Positions 1 through 8,883 of a DNA stretch of 64,000 nt are shown in pieces. A program made the translations under genes and the position numbers. Each line of letters starts with the position of its first letter. Position 1 is the first letter of the stretch. The notes beneath the pieces were generated by a model. The model was not told the DNA's origin and made no database searches. It saw nothing but the letters and a program-made list of their open reading frames with translations. The DNA is taken from NCBI GenBank assembly GCA_050015495.1, contig JBEKBH010000010.1, positions 1-64,000 of the forward strand, read 5' to 3'. The stretch is from Palsa-1439 sp050015495. Lineage in GTDB: Bacteria > Verrucomicrobiota > Verrucomicrobiia > Palsa-1439.

Positions 1-232
1 GAAAGCGGGCATTGGCCGCTGAATCGTAGGGATCGGCGAGCTGGATGAGCCCGGGCGGCACAGCTTTTTTCAAGTTGAGCTGGCCGGCGCGAAAACCTTG
101 CACCAACAAATTGTAGTAACTGTCAGCCGCATTCGCGCTCACCGTCTCCAAAAAGCTCGAGTGGGCGGTGTACGCATAGACCCCGATGACCAGCGCGCAC
201 ACGGCGGCCAATGATCTCCACGCGTTTTTCAT
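1..232 (-). CDS. N-terminal part of a predicted membrane protein (truncated by the window edge)
   Basis: Reading the minus strand from an ATG at 232 gives 77 codons open to the window edge. The product starts MKNAWRSLAAV, followed by a hydrophobic stretch (about residues 7-21) that looks like a signal anchor or first membrane helix. Further on, a GQLNLKKAVPPGL stretch followed by LADPYDSAANA resembles the conserved N-terminal region of large polytopic membrane proteins of the glycosyltransferase-39 type. That link is from memory of the motif. No clear ribosome binding site is visible. It follows the adenosine deaminase gene on the same strand after a 241-base gap in which I see no other gene. 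Confidence 0.55.
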   Translation of the reverse strand, partial: MKNAWRSLAAVCALVIGVYAYTAHSSFLETVSANAADSYYNLLVQGFRAGQLNLKKAVPPGLIQLADPYDSAANARF

Positions 233-473
233 TGGGCCACACCGACCAGCCCCGTGTATCGTTGTCGCCAAGTCATCATCTGCCTGATGACAGTTTATAC
301 ACGTCTCCAGTCGAACACACGCGCTTTGTCGAGCCAGAAACCGTAAGGGCTTGCCCGCCGTCTACGCACGCGGGACGCGCGACACCGCTGGACAGCCCAC
401 CCCCTCAGCAGAGGTTCCCCACCTTTTCTCTCACCGAGTGAGCCCGAGCGCCATCACGAGCGGCCCGCGCTCC
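233..473. other. intergenic gap without recognised features
   Basis: 241 bases between adenosine deaminase and the truncated membrane-protein gene, both on the minus strand. I see no gene, hairpin with T-tract or consensus promoter. Confidence 0.5.
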
Positions 474-1730
474 CTACCGGCGATTGCGCGGCTTGGCGTT
501 GTTCCGGGCGGGGCCGGCGGCCAATTCGCGATCGAGCGTCTCATAGCGGTCGAGCACCTGACGCACGAAATGCCGCCGCTCGCTGTAGGTGCCGGGGAAG
601 AAGCTGCCTTTGAACCCGGCGATGACCACGTTGCGCAGTTCGCGCGGGGTCATTTTCAGTTTGTCGATGGCAATGAGCAGTTCCTTGGTCACGCTCGTGT
701 TCGACATCAGCCGGTTGTCGGTGCAGATCGACACGGACAACTCGTGGTCGAGCATCTGGCGTAACGGATGCCGGGACAGGTCCCGCATCCGCGGCAGCGT
801 CTGCGCGTTGCTGGTGAGGCAGACCTCAATGGTGATCCGCTGGCTGGCCACGTACTCGGCCAGATACTGGCTGTACGCTTCGGGGTCGGGGATGTTCGGG
901 TTCTGGATCATCTCGTGCGCGAACAGCCATGTCCCGTGCCCGATCCGATTGGCGTAGCACTTTGTGATCGCCTGGAAAATCGATTCCGGCCCGTACGCTT
1001 CGCCGGCGTGCACGGTCTTGCGGATGAAGTGGGAGTGCGCGTACTGGTAGGCCGCGCTGTGGTCTTCAGCGGGATAACCCGCTTCGGCCCCGGCGAGGTC
1101 GAACCCGACGACCGGCAACCCCTTGTGGTGCGCCAGTTCCACCGCCGCCCGCGCCAACTCCATCGACGCCGCCGCGAACACCTGTTTCGGGGCCGCGTAC
1201 GACATGACCTCGAACAATCGCCGGTAGTACGGCGACATCGGCGGGACGAAGAACCGCAGCGCGCAGGCAATGATGCCAAAGTGAAACGGCACGTCCGTCC
1301 CCGAGGCGACCGCCCGTGATTGATTGTGACGCCGGCGCGCGCGCTCGAGTCCGCGGCAGACGGCGGCGACCACCTCTTCCATGGTTAGCCGGTCGTTGAC
1401 GTGCAATTGGGGCGCAAACCGCACCTCGATGTAGCGGACGCCCTCCGCGAGATTGTCCTCGGCCAACTCGAAGGCGATGCGCTCCAGGCTCTCGGCGGTT
1501 TGCATCACCGCGCACGTATAGGCGAACCCCTTCAGGTAATCGGGCAGGTTCGCGTACGTGTCTTTGAACACCTGCCGCCGCAATCCGTCTTCGCTGTACG
1601 ACGTCAGCTTGACGCGATGTTCCTTCGCCAACTCGATCAGCGTCGGGATCCGCAACGAGCCGTCCAGGTGCAAATGCAGGTCGGTCTTGGGAATGGCGCG
1701 CACAAACGCGGGCGAGATCGTCTGGTTCAT
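474..1730 (-). CDS. add: adenosine deaminase family protein
   Basis: A 418-residue TIM-barrel metal-dependent deaminase that should convert adenosine (or deoxyadenosine) to inosine in the cytoplasm for purine salvage. Zinc-binding HLHLDGS lies at residues 19-25. An HAGE motif (about residue 239), RIGHGTWL, the CLTSNAQT segment and SICTDN (about residue 332, metal-binding Asp) follow in the family order. The frame is open far upstream, but the ATG at 1730 is preceded by a good CGGAGGTG Shine-Dalgarno sequence, and the residues before it have no family similarity. The neighbouring upstream gene is a nucleoside kinase on the same strand, so the two may form a nucleoside-salvage pair. Substrate preference for adenosine over adenine or AMP is not proven by sequence. 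Confidence 0.87.
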   Translation of the reverse strand: MNQTISPAFVRAIPKTDLHLHLDGSLRIPTLIELAKEHRVKLTSYSEDGLRRQVFKDTYANLPDYLKGFAYTCAVMQTAESLERIAFELAEDNLAEGVRYIEVRFAPQLHVNDRLTMEEVVAAVCRGLERARRRHNQSRAVASGTDVPFHFGIIACALRFFVPPMSPYYRRLFEVMSYAAPKQVFAAASMELARAAVELAHHKGLPVVGFDLAGAEAGYPAEDHSAAYQYAHSHFIRKTVHAGEAYGPESIFQAITKCYANRIGHGTWLFAHEMIQNPNIPDPEAYSQYLAEYVASQRITIEVCLTSNAQTLPRMRDLSRHPLRQMLDHELSVSICTDNRLMSNTSVTKELLIAIDKLKMTPRELRNVVIAGFKGSFFPGTYSERRHFVRQVLDRYETLDRELAAGPARNNAKPRNRR

Positions 1731-1801
1731 GGGAAACACCTCCGGTCGTTCCAGCACGGCGGACACTCGTGCGTGGATGGGTCTGTTTTCATTCGCTTGT
1801 C

Positions 1802-3478
1802 TCAGTAACGGAAACTGCTGTGGCCGATGAATTCGCACAGAATCGACGTCGGCGGCACGAGATGATCGGCGACGCTCAGGAAGCTGGACAGGAATTCCTG
1901 CAGGCGCCGCGCCTCCGCGTACTGCGGGTGGTCCGGTTTGACCTCGGCCAGCAACGGCTCGACCAGCGGCTTGAGCACCGCCAGTTCGTAGTCCAGGGCC
2001 GAGTTGAACGCGATGTCGGCCTCTTGTTGATACGGAAAGATCCAGGTCCTCTCGCCTTGGCGCACGCTCGGCCACATGCCCAGCGTTTTCAACGCGGAAT
2101 TGCCCCGGTAGTTATTGTCCCGCACCAGCCGCCGCACCAGCCGGTTGTCCGTCGTCGAGATCCGGTTGTTCGAATCGAGATTCAACTGGGTCAATGCGCT
2201 AATGTAGATCCGCAGCTTGTGCGCGGGCGGCACCGATTCCGTGAGGCGCGGGTTCAGGCCGTGAATGCCCTCGACAAGGACGATCTGGCCGGGCTCGATC
2301 CGCAGCTTTTCGCCCCGATACTCGCGGTGGCCCTTTTCGAAATTGTACGTGGGCAACTCCACTTCTTCGCCCTTGTCCAGCCGCATCAGGTGGTCGTTGA
2401 ACAGCGGCAGGTCCACCGTGTCGATGCTCTCGAAATCGGGTTCGCCGTTCTTATCCCGCGGCGTTTCCTCGCGGCTGACGAAGTAATTGTCCACGGAAAT
2501 GGTCACGGGCCGCATGCCGTCCACGCGCAACTGCACCGCCAGCCGTTTGGCGAACGTGGTCTTACCCGAGGACGACGGCCCGGCGATCAGGCACCATTTG
2601 ATCTGGTTTCGGTGCTCGTGAATGTGGTCAGCGATCTGCGCGATTTTTTTCTCGTGGAACGCCTCGGCGATCTTGATGAAATCGCCGATCTCCCGCGTCG
2701 CAATGATCTCGTTCAGCCGGCCGACCGTGTTGACGCCGAGCACGCGGCCCCACTCCTTGTGTTCCTGGAAAATCTGGAACAACTGCGGCTGCGGCTCGAA
2801 CGCCGGCAGCGTTTGGGGATTCGCCTGATCGGGAATCTGCAGCACAAAACCGGGCGGGTACGGGATCAACTGGAACAGCGCCAGCGCGCCCGTGCCCGAC
2901 GCCAGCGGACCGTGTGACAGATCGGAAAAATTCTCGCACCACCACGTCGCGATCTTGGGCGGGTTGCGAAAGCGCAGGAGGTTGTATTTGTCCCATTGTT
3001 TCTCCTGTTCAAACCGCTGAACCGCTTCGGTGAAGGAGATCTTGCGCATCTCGATACGAACGTTACGCTCGACGATGGCCCGCATCGTCTGGTCGATTCT
3101 CCGCAACTGTTCGTCGCAGATGCCCGGCTTGCCGTCCATCTCGAAGCTGCAGAAGAAACCCGCTCCCAGCGAGTGCTCCACCGCAAAATGAGCGTCCGGG
3201 AACAGTTCCTTCACCGTCTTGGCCAGCAGAAACCAAACCGAGCGGCGGTAAATCTGAAAACCGTGCGGGTCGCCCCGGGTCAGCAGCGTGACATGGGTGT
3301 CAACCTCGAGCGGATAGGTCAGCGACACGGCATCGTTGTTGACCAGCGCGCCCACATAGTCGAGCCCGTCCGGCGACCGGCGTTGGGGAAGAATATCGTG
3401 GACGGTCGTCCCGGTGGTGCACGGAATCCGTTCGCCGTTATCCAGCGTGACCGTAATCGTATTGAGATTGGTGTTCAT
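1802..3478 (-). CDS. nucleoside kinase with N-terminal TGS/ThrRS-like region (Udk-type)
   Basis: A 558-residue protein. The first 65 residues or so form a TGS-like ubiquitin fold as found at the start of threonyl-tRNA synthetase. A region resembling the ThrRS second additional domain follows (HFAVEHSLGAGFFCSFE near residue 97). The C-terminal half is a uridine kinase/phosphoribulokinase-type P-loop kinase with the Walker A GPSSSGKTT near residue 298 and the VDNYF segment typical of Udk. Proteins with this layout are known from Thermotoga, spirochaetes and Bacteroidetes and are usually called uridine or nucleoside kinases. It probably phosphorylates a nucleoside with ATP or GTP. It lies 71 bases upstream of the adenosine deaminase on the same strand. 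No aminoacylation core is present, so it is not a tRNA synthetase. Confidence 0.83.
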   Translation of the reverse strand: MNTNLNTITVTLDNGERIPCTTGTTVHDILPQRRSPDGLDYVGALVNNDAVSLTYPLEVDTHVTLLTRGDPHGFQIYRRSVWFLLAKTVKELFPDAHFAVEHSLGAGFFCSFEMDGKPGICDEQLRRIDQTMRAIVERNVRIEMRKISFTEAVQRFEQEKQWDKYNLLRFRNPPKIATWWCENFSDLSHGPLASGTGALALFQLIPYPPGFVLQIPDQANPQTLPAFEPQPQLFQIFQEHKEWGRVLGVNTVGRLNEIIATREIGDFIKIAEAFHEKKIAQIADHIHEHRNQIKWCLIAGPSSSGKTTFAKRLAVQLRVDGMRPVTISVDNYFVSREETPRDKNGEPDFESIDTVDLPLFNDHLMRLDKGEEVELPTYNFEKGHREYRGEKLRIEPGQIVLVEGIHGLNPRLTESVPPAHKLRIYISALTQLNLDSNNRISTTDNRLVRRLVRDNNYRGNSALKTLGMWPSVRQGERTWIFPYQQEADIAFNSALDYELAVLKPLVEPLLAEVKPDHPQYAEARRLQEFLSSFLSVADHLVPPTSILCEFIGHSSFRY

Positions 3479-3681
3479 CCCGGGCTTTCGTGACTCCCGG
3501 GGAGATTTCTTGGCCTCTGGGCATGCATGGTTGTTTCAAGTCTTGGAGGAAAACGTCCCTCTTCTATCCAATGTCCACGGGCTCTTATACACAACTTTTC
3601 ATTGACGAGAAACATCTTTTCATCGGGGCGGTCGTCAGCCCGGTTTTGCTTTTTTCCCGTGAATCGTGGATTGTCCACTCC

Positions 3682-4614
3682 ATGTGGGCCTGGATTGCCA
3701 TTGGCATCGCCGTTTTGTTGCTGGTCATCATCTTGTACCCGTTCCGGGGTTGGGTCGGCCGCGCGGTGCGCCACCTTCACCACGAAGGCAAATTCACCAC
3801 CGGCCATCCCCGACATAAGCCCGCTCCATATCAATGGCGCGAGGACCAAACGACCATCGCCTGGCTCGGTCACGCGACTCTCCTTTTCAATCTGCGCGGC
3901 AAATACATCCTCACCGACCCGGTGTTCAGCCCGAGTGTGGGGATCCGTTTGCCCTTCGGCATGAATCTCGGCCCGCAACGGCTCATCCATTGCGCGCTCC
4001 AGCCGGATGAACTCCCGCCGCTGGATCTCATCGTGCAATCACACGCGCACATGGACCATCTGGACGTGCGGAGCTGGCGACAACTCCGGCGCGGACCGGC
4101 CGTCGTGATGGCCGCCCGTAACGAGCGTTACATCCGCCGACTCGGGTTCGCCCCCGTCACCGAATTGGCCTGGGGCCAAACCATCGAGGCCGTGGGCGTG
4201 ACGGTCAGCGCCCTGGAAACCAAACACTGGGGGGAACGCTTCCCGTGGAGCCGCGGACTGGGGTACAATGCCTACCTGCTCGAACACCGCGGGACGACCA
4301 TCCTCTTCGGCGGCGATACCGCGTACACGGACTCGTTCCGCCGCGCCTGTTCCGGCCGCAAAATCGACGTCGCGATCCTGCCCATCGGCGGGTACCGGCC
4401 CTACATCCGCATGCATGCTTCCCCCGAACAAGCGTGGCAGATGTTCTGCGAGCTGGGCGCGGACTACCTCGTGCCGATCCACCATCACACCTTCCTTCTT
4501 TCGTACGAACCGCCCGAGGAACCGCTGCAACGGTTACTCGCCGCCGCGGGTGACAAGGCCGACCGGGTCGTGATCCGCGAGATCGGTGAAACATTCGTGG
4601 TGCCCGGGGCCTGA
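3682..4614 (+). CDS. membrane-anchored metallo-beta-lactamase-fold hydrolase (NAPE-PLD/UlaG-like)
   Basis: A 310-residue protein starting at the ATG at 3682, just before a single hydrophobic anchor (WAWIAIGIAVLLLVIIL). The catalytic domain has LGHATLLF, DPVFSPS, the metal-binding QSHAHMDHLD (about residues 119-128, HxHxDH form), FGGDTAYTD and a late HHHTF. These are the landmarks of the L-ascorbate-6-phosphate lactonase/N-acyl-phosphatidylethanolamine phospholipase D branch. It may hydrolyse a lipid or lactone near the membrane, but the substrate cannot be read from the sequence. An upstream in-frame extension exists to 3490 but looks non-coding. It is divergent from the nucleoside kinase gene, so 3479-3681 should carry both promoters. 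Confidence 0.8.
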   Translation: MWAWIAIGIAVLLLVIILYPFRGWVGRAVRHLHHEGKFTTGHPRHKPAPYQWREDQTTIAWLGHATLLFNLRGKYILTDPVFSPSVGIRLPFGMNLGPQRLIHCALQPDELPPLDLIVQSHAHMDHLDVRSWRQLRRGPAVVMAARNERYIRRLGFAPVTELAWGQTIEAVGVTVSALETKHWGERFPWSRGLGYNAYLLEHRGTTILFGGDTAYTDSFRRACSGRKIDVAILPIGGYRPYIRMHASPEQAWQMFCELGADYLVPIHHHTFLLSYEPPEEPLQRLLAAAGDKADRVVIREIGETFVVPGA

Positions 4615-4662
4615 TTACCTTCGACGATACCTGTGGGTACCAGCGTAGCGAGGCTGGATGGG

Positions 4663-5040
4663 TCACATCAGGTATTGGGCGTTGAATGCGGCCACGATGA
4701 CCGAGATCACGCCAATCGAAACAAAAAACATCCGTTCCCCAAGCGTCGTGTTCACGGGATGATCGGGCGAACCGCTGCCAAAAGCGCGCGTGGCCAGCCG
4801 GCAACCCAGAAAGATTGCGGGGGTCGTGATCAGCGCTTCGTATGTGATCATACCCGCGGGAAGTCCCAACATGTGAAACACGTGCGTGGCCAGCGGCTCG
4901 CGTTCCATGGCGCGACCCTGACCGAGCGCGACCCAGGTTGTGGCAAAATCCAGCGCCCGACCGAGCGCGCACACTGCCACCGCGCCGGTGATTCCGTCGT
5001 GTCTCCCGAACCACTGCCACAAACTCGTCTTCGCCCCCAT
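4663..5040 (-). CDS. small predicted integral membrane protein, unknown function
   Basis: 125 residues with three likely membrane segments: GAVAVCALGRALDFATTWVAL, MLGLPAGMITYEALITTPAIFL and MFFVSIGVISVIVAAFNA. The RALDFATTWVALGQG-EREPLATHVF pattern recalls the DUF5658-like small membrane proteins, but I am not certain of that. It sits between the hydrolase gene (convergent) and the divergent small His/Cys membrane protein, and starts with ATG at 5040. Hydrophobicity pattern and a sensible ATG support it as a real gene; no function can be given. Confidence 0.6.
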   Translation of the reverse strand: MGAKTSLWQWFGRHDGITGAVAVCALGRALDFATTWVALGQGRAMEREPLATHVFHMLGLPAGMITYEALITTPAIFLGCRLATRAFGSGSPDHPVNTTLGERMFFVSIGVISVIVAAFNAQYLM

Positions 5041-5138
5041 ACCAAATCCCCCTCGCCAATATTCACCCGTTCAAGACCTCCCGCAAGCGCGGGCACTTGA
5101 CTTTGACACGCGGCGCTGGCAGATTTCCGCACGGCAAC

Positions 5139-5426
5139 ATGAAGCGGCGTGGCGTAACGTGGGTCGTTTCCCTCCTGTATTTGAGCGTGGCGCTTTATTT
5201 CGGCGTCGTCCATCACCACGAGGACAAATGCGGCCTGAACGAACCCGACCATTGCGGCGCCTGCCAATGGGCCATGGCGGTTGTGTCCGACGTGCCGGTC
5301 GTCATTATCCTCCTGATCGTGGCGCTGGTGTTTGCGGATGTGCAGCCGCGCATCGATTATTTCCATCCGCTCGCCGTTTTTGCCGCGGCCACCGCCAGCC
5401 GCGCCCCTCCTGCTTCCCCGGCATAA
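5139..5426 (+). CDS. small His/Cys-containing membrane protein upstream of the TonB receptor
   Basis: 95 residues from the ATG at 5139. A first membrane segment (VTWVVSLLYLSVALYFGVV) runs into VHHHEDKCGLNEPDHCGACQW, a cluster of three His and three Cys that could bind a metal. A second hydrophobic segment (VSDVPVVIILLIVALVFA) follows. The arrangement resembles DUF2946-like small proteins often seen next to metal or cofactor receptors, though I do not claim membership. It is the first gene of a plus-strand series continuing into the TonB-dependent receptor, which suggests a role in uptake of a metal or metal-containing compound (inference). Confidence 0.6.
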   Translation: MKRRGVTWVVSLLYLSVALYFGVVHHHEDKCGLNEPDHCGACQWAMAVVSDVPVVIILLIVALVFADVQPRIDYFHPLAVFAAATASRAPPASPA

Positions 5427-5527
5427 CCCCGGCATCCAGATCGCCCCGCGCGGATTGTGCGGGTGCGCTTGCTCGCGCATGAAATCCATCGACGAGTTGC
5501 GCCCCGATCCTTTACCGCAGCGACCCG

Positions 5528-5636
5528 CCGCCCTTTCGCAAAGGGCGGGCCGCGGGAGCGACTTTCGCAGACCAAAGAATCAGCGGGTTTCTCCTGCCCG
5601 CATTCCAGGTATGTGAACCTGTCAAGCCAGGAGAGG
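5528..5636 (+). promoter_or_regulatory. structured leader upstream of the TonB-dependent receptor
   Basis: Within the 231-base gap before the receptor gene there are three consecutive hairpins. One has a perfect 9-bp stem and 3-nt loop (5528-5536 with 5540-5548). The second has stem GCGGG/CCCGC (5583-5587 with 5597-5601). The third has stem CAGGT/ACCTG (5606-5610 with 5617-5621). A purine-rich AGGAGAGG follows at 5629-5636. I found no cobalamin or other known riboswitch consensus. The rest of the gap shows no coding potential. Confidence 0.4.
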
Positions 5637-5657
5637 AAACATTTATTGGAATAAGAA

Positions 5658-8123
5658 ATGAAATCGAACTTCAAGCCATACGCTGTTCGGCTCGGTGAAC
5701 GGGGACGCCCCGGTCCCGCCCGGGCCTGTGTCGCCGTGATCGCCGTCGCCTCGTTGGTTTGCGCCCACGTCGTTCTGGCGCAAACCAACAATCCACCCGA
5801 CGCTGCCACATCTCCCGTGGCGACGCCGACCAACAATCCGACCGCCACGCCCGCCGTCCCACCTGCACCTGAAATCAGCAATCCACCGGCGGCACCCATG
5901 CTCGCCGCGCCCGAAAATCCCGCACCCATCACCTACCCTCCGGTGGCCGCCCCACTTCCAACGAACAGCCCGCCAGCCGCCGCTGTTCCCACACCCGCGG
6001 AAACGAACGCGCCCGTGGTCGCGTCCGCACCGGTCAACTCCGGCGGCGCGACCAACGTATCGACGCTCCCAGAGATGACCGTCTACGGCAGGCTCGACCA
6101 GGCCCGCAGCCAGATTCAGCCAGATTTGGGTGCAACCGCTTACTCAGTCAGCCAGCCGCAAATCGAATCAGAATCGCAGGGCGAGAACGCGCCGTTCAAT
6201 CAGGTGGTCTTGCGGGCACCGGGCGTGGCGCAGGATTCGGCGGCCAACGGCGACCTGCACGTTCGCGGCGAGCACGCCAACCTGCAATACCGCATCAACG
6301 ACGTGTTGCTGCCGGAAGGCATCACGGGGTTCGGATTGGAACTCGACCCGCGTTTCGTGAACAACATGGAACTCATCACCGGGTCGCTGCCGGCGCAGTA
6401 TGGCTTCCGCACGGCTGGCATTGTGGACATCCAGACCAAGGACGGATTTGAGAACGGTGGCGAAGCGGAAATGTACGGCGGATCGTACGAGACGCTACGA
6501 CCGAGCTTTGAGTATGGCGGCACGCAAGGGAAGCTGAGCTACTTCGTGGATGGCAGTTACGAGCAAAACGGCATCGGCATCGAAAACCCCACCGACAGCG
6601 CGATTCCGATCCACGACAACACGCAACAATACAAAGGCTTCACGTATTTGTCCTACATCCTCGATGACACCAGCCGCATCAGCCTCTTGGGAAGCGCATC
6701 GTACAGCACGTTCCAGATTCCCAATTCCCCGGGAAACACCAATGCTGCGTTTGCGGGCGCGCCCGGCCAGCCGGCCACGTTTGATTCCGCCAATTTGAAC
6801 GAGAACCAAGACGAGCGGAATTACTATGGCGTGTTGGCGTACCAAAAATCGGCGGGCGACTTGAATTTTCAAGTCGCGGGATATGGTCGCTACAGCGGCG
6901 TGCATTTTCTTCCCGATCCCACGGGCGATCTCTACTTCGACGGCGTGGCCACCGACATAAATCGATCGCTCGATTCGGGCGGCATTCAGGCCGATGGGAG
7001 TTATGTCCTCAACGACCAGCACACCCTGCGCGCCGGGGTGATGGTGCTACAGGAATTCCTGACAGCTGATACGGCGACGACGGTCTATACGACCAACAGC
7101 AGTGGTGCTGCGACGGGGCAAGAGACCATCGTGGACAACGGCCAGCAACACGCGACGTTTTTCGGTGTGTACCTGCAGGACGAATGGAAGATCGTGCCGA
7201 AAGTCACGGTCAACTACGGTGCGCGCTTCGACCTGTACTCCTCTTCGTTCGACAGCGAAAATCAGGTCAGCCCGCGCGTCAACTTGATCTACGAGCCGAC
7301 GACCAACACCACGTTGCACGCCGGGTACGCCCGGTACTTCACGCCGCCGCCGCTGGAAAACGTGCCGGTGACGACCGTGTCGCAATTCAATGGCACGTCA
7401 AATCAATCCCCAGTGCAGCAGGACGATCCGGTCAAGGCCGAGCGCGCGAATTACTTCGACGCCGGCATCAGCCAAAAGCTCGCGCCGGGGCTGCAAGTGG
7501 GCGTGGACGGCTATTACAAAGCCGCCCACAACCAATTGGATGACGGCTTGTTCGGGCAATCGCAAATTCTCTCGGCGTTCAACTATCGGCTGGGCCGAGT
7601 GTATGGGGTGGAATTCAGCGGCAGCTACGCCACCGGCGGTTTTTCTACCTACGCGAATGTTGCGTACTCGGTGGCTCAGGGCCAGGATTGGAACTCGGCG
7701 CAATTCCTGTTCGATCCGACCGCCCTGGGGTATGTCCGCAATCACTGGATCTACCTCGACCACGATCAGCGAGTCAGCGGGTCCTTTGGCACGGCATACA
7801 CTTGGAAAGAAGTCCGCGGCAGCACCCATGTGTTCGTGGACGCGATCTACGGCAGCGGGCTCCGTCAGGACGGAGGCGGCGATATACCCGGCACTACGGA
7901 TCCCATCCCTAATGGCGCCACCGTACCGACCTACTACTCGGTAAACCTGGGCGTGCAACAGGACATGAAACTGGACAAGACGCGCACGCTAAAAGCCCGA
8001 TTGGATATCGTGAACATCACGGACAATTCGTACGAACTCCGCAGCGGCTCCGGCGTCGGCGTCAACGCCCCCCAATACGGCATGCGTCGTGGCATATTCG
8101 GCACGCTCGGGCTCGCATTCTGA
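5658..8123 (+). CDS. TonB-dependent outer-membrane receptor
   Basis: 821 residues. An N-terminal signal region (ACVAVIAVASLVCAHVVLAQ) is followed by an unusually long Pro/Ala/Asn-rich linker (about residues 38-130). A TonB-box-like segment LPEMTVYG comes next, then a plug domain with APGVAQDSAANGDLHVRGEH, YRINDVLLPEG and ELITGSLPAQYGFRTAGIVDI. A long beta-barrel ends in GTLGLAF, whose terminal Phe fits BAM-dependent insertion. It should import a scarce ligand across the outer membrane using energy from TonB, ExbB and ExbD, all encoded directly downstream. The ligand is unknown; the adjoining His/Cys membrane protein hints at a metal or metallo-cofactor. The ATG at 5658 is preceded by a weak GGA at good spacing. 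Confidence 0.92.
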   Translation: MKSNFKPYAVRLGERGRPGPARACVAVIAVASLVCAHVVLAQTNNPPDAATSPVATPTNNPTATPAVPPAPEISNPPAAPMLAAPENPAPITYPPVAAPLPTNSPPAAAVPTPAETNAPVVASAPVNSGGATNVSTLPEMTVYGRLDQARSQIQPDLGATAYSVSQPQIESESQGENAPFNQVVLRAPGVAQDSAANGDLHVRGEHANLQYRINDVLLPEGITGFGLELDPRFVNNMELITGSLPAQYGFRTAGIVDIQTKDGFENGGEAEMYGGSYETLRPSFEYGGTQGKLSYFVDGSYEQNGIGIENPTDSAIPIHDNTQQYKGFTYLSYILDDTSRISLLGSASYSTFQIPNSPGNTNAAFAGAPGQPATFDSANLNENQDERNYYGVLAYQKSAGDLNFQVAGYGRYSGVHFLPDPTGDLYFDGVATDINRSLDSGGIQADGSYVLNDQHTLRAGVMVLQEFLTADTATTVYTTNSSGAATGQETIVDNGQQHATFFGVYLQDEWKIVPKVTVNYGARFDLYSSSFDSENQVSPRVNLIYEPTTNTTLHAGYARYFTPPPLENVPVTTVSQFNGTSNQSPVQQDDPVKAERANYFDAGISQKLAPGLQVGVDGYYKAAHNQLDDGLFGQSQILSAFNYRLGRVYGVEFSGSYATGGFSTYANVAYSVAQGQDWNSAQFLFDPTALGYVRNHWIYLDHDQRVSGSFGTAYTWKEVRGSTHVFVDAIYGSGLRQDGGGDIPGTTDPIPNGATVPTYYSVNLGVQQDMKLDKTRTLKARLDIVNITDNSYELRSGSGVGVNAPQYGMRRGIFGTLGLAF

Positions 8124-8141
8124 GATGGGGAACAATCACTC

Positions 8142-8870
8142 GTGAACGCCAAAAGCACCATTCCGTTCGCCGGGTCGCCAGTAACGGCGCGCCCGTCGGA
8201 CTCGATTGCCCATATCGGCATGGAGTCGAGCGGCGATACGTCCCTCGTTCCCGTGGTGACCTTTGTCATATGGACGGTCTGCCTGGCCGTGGGAGTCCTC
8301 GGGTTCCTGCTGCCCTACTCGCGTGCCCACCGCGTCATCACGCCACCCGAACCAGTCAAGGTGGAGAAGTTGTTTGTGCAACTTGGCAAGCAAACGATCA
8401 CGCCAACGGAGAACGAGCATCAGCCTGCCAATGCCGGGGTCTCGACCGCCTTGCCGTCCGATGAACTGGCCCCGCCGGCGATCCCCGTGGCCGAACCGTC
8501 TGCCGCCATCGCGTTCGCCGTGCCCGTGGAAGGCGCCACGCGCGTTGTTCCGTTCGATCAAGCGGCGTATGGCCGGCCATCAAAGCCGGTTCCGGTCGTC
8601 CAACAGCTCACGTTCGGAGTGGGCGAGGGTCAACAGGCTTCCCCGGAATATCCGCGCGAGGCCATCGAGCAGCACCAGGAGGGCACCGTGGTTGTTCGCC
8701 TTGTCGTCGGGGAGAGCGGTCTGGTCACCTCCGCCGAAGTCGTTCAGGCTTGTCCCTGGCCGTTGCTAAACGAATCTGCCGTCCGGACCATTCGCCGCCT
8801 GTGGCGGTTCGCTCCGGGTGGCGTACGCACGTACGACGTGCCGATTCACTTTCAAATCAGCACCCAATGA
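8142..8870 (+). CDS. tonB: TonB energy-transducing protein
   Basis: 242 residues with a GTG start at 8142, 18 bases after the receptor gene. A single membrane anchor (VVTFVIWTVCLAVGVLGFLLPYS, about residues 45-67) lies after a longer than usual cytoplasmic N-terminus. A Pro-rich periplasmic linker follows, then a C-terminal TonB domain (SPEYPREAIEQHQEGTVVV ... SAVRTIRRLWRFAPG). It should couple the inner-membrane proton gradient to the adjacent receptor. An ATG at 8221 is a possible alternative start that would still include the anchor. Position between receptor and exbB supports a dedicated transport system. Confidence 0.85.
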   Translation: MNAKSTIPFAGSPVTARPSDSIAHIGMESSGDTSLVPVVTFVIWTVCLAVGVLGFLLPYSRAHRVITPPEPVKVEKLFVQLGKQTITPTENEHQPANAGVSTALPSDELAPPAIPVAEPSAAIAFAVPVEGATRVVPFDQAAYGRPSKPVPVVQQLTFGVGEGQQASPEYPREAIEQHQEGTVVVRLVVGESGLVTSAEVVQACPWPLLNESAVRTIRRLWRFAPGGVRTYDVPIHFQISTQ

Positions 8871-8883
8871 AAGACCTCAAATT

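Noticed and set aside
1731..2075. N-terminal extension of adenosine deaminase
   Set aside because: It overlaps the nucleoside kinase 3' end, has no conserved residues, and a good ribosome site precedes the ATG at 1730.
5427..5657. Cobalamin riboswitch
   Set aside because: No B12-box consensus could be found in the leader despite several hairpins.
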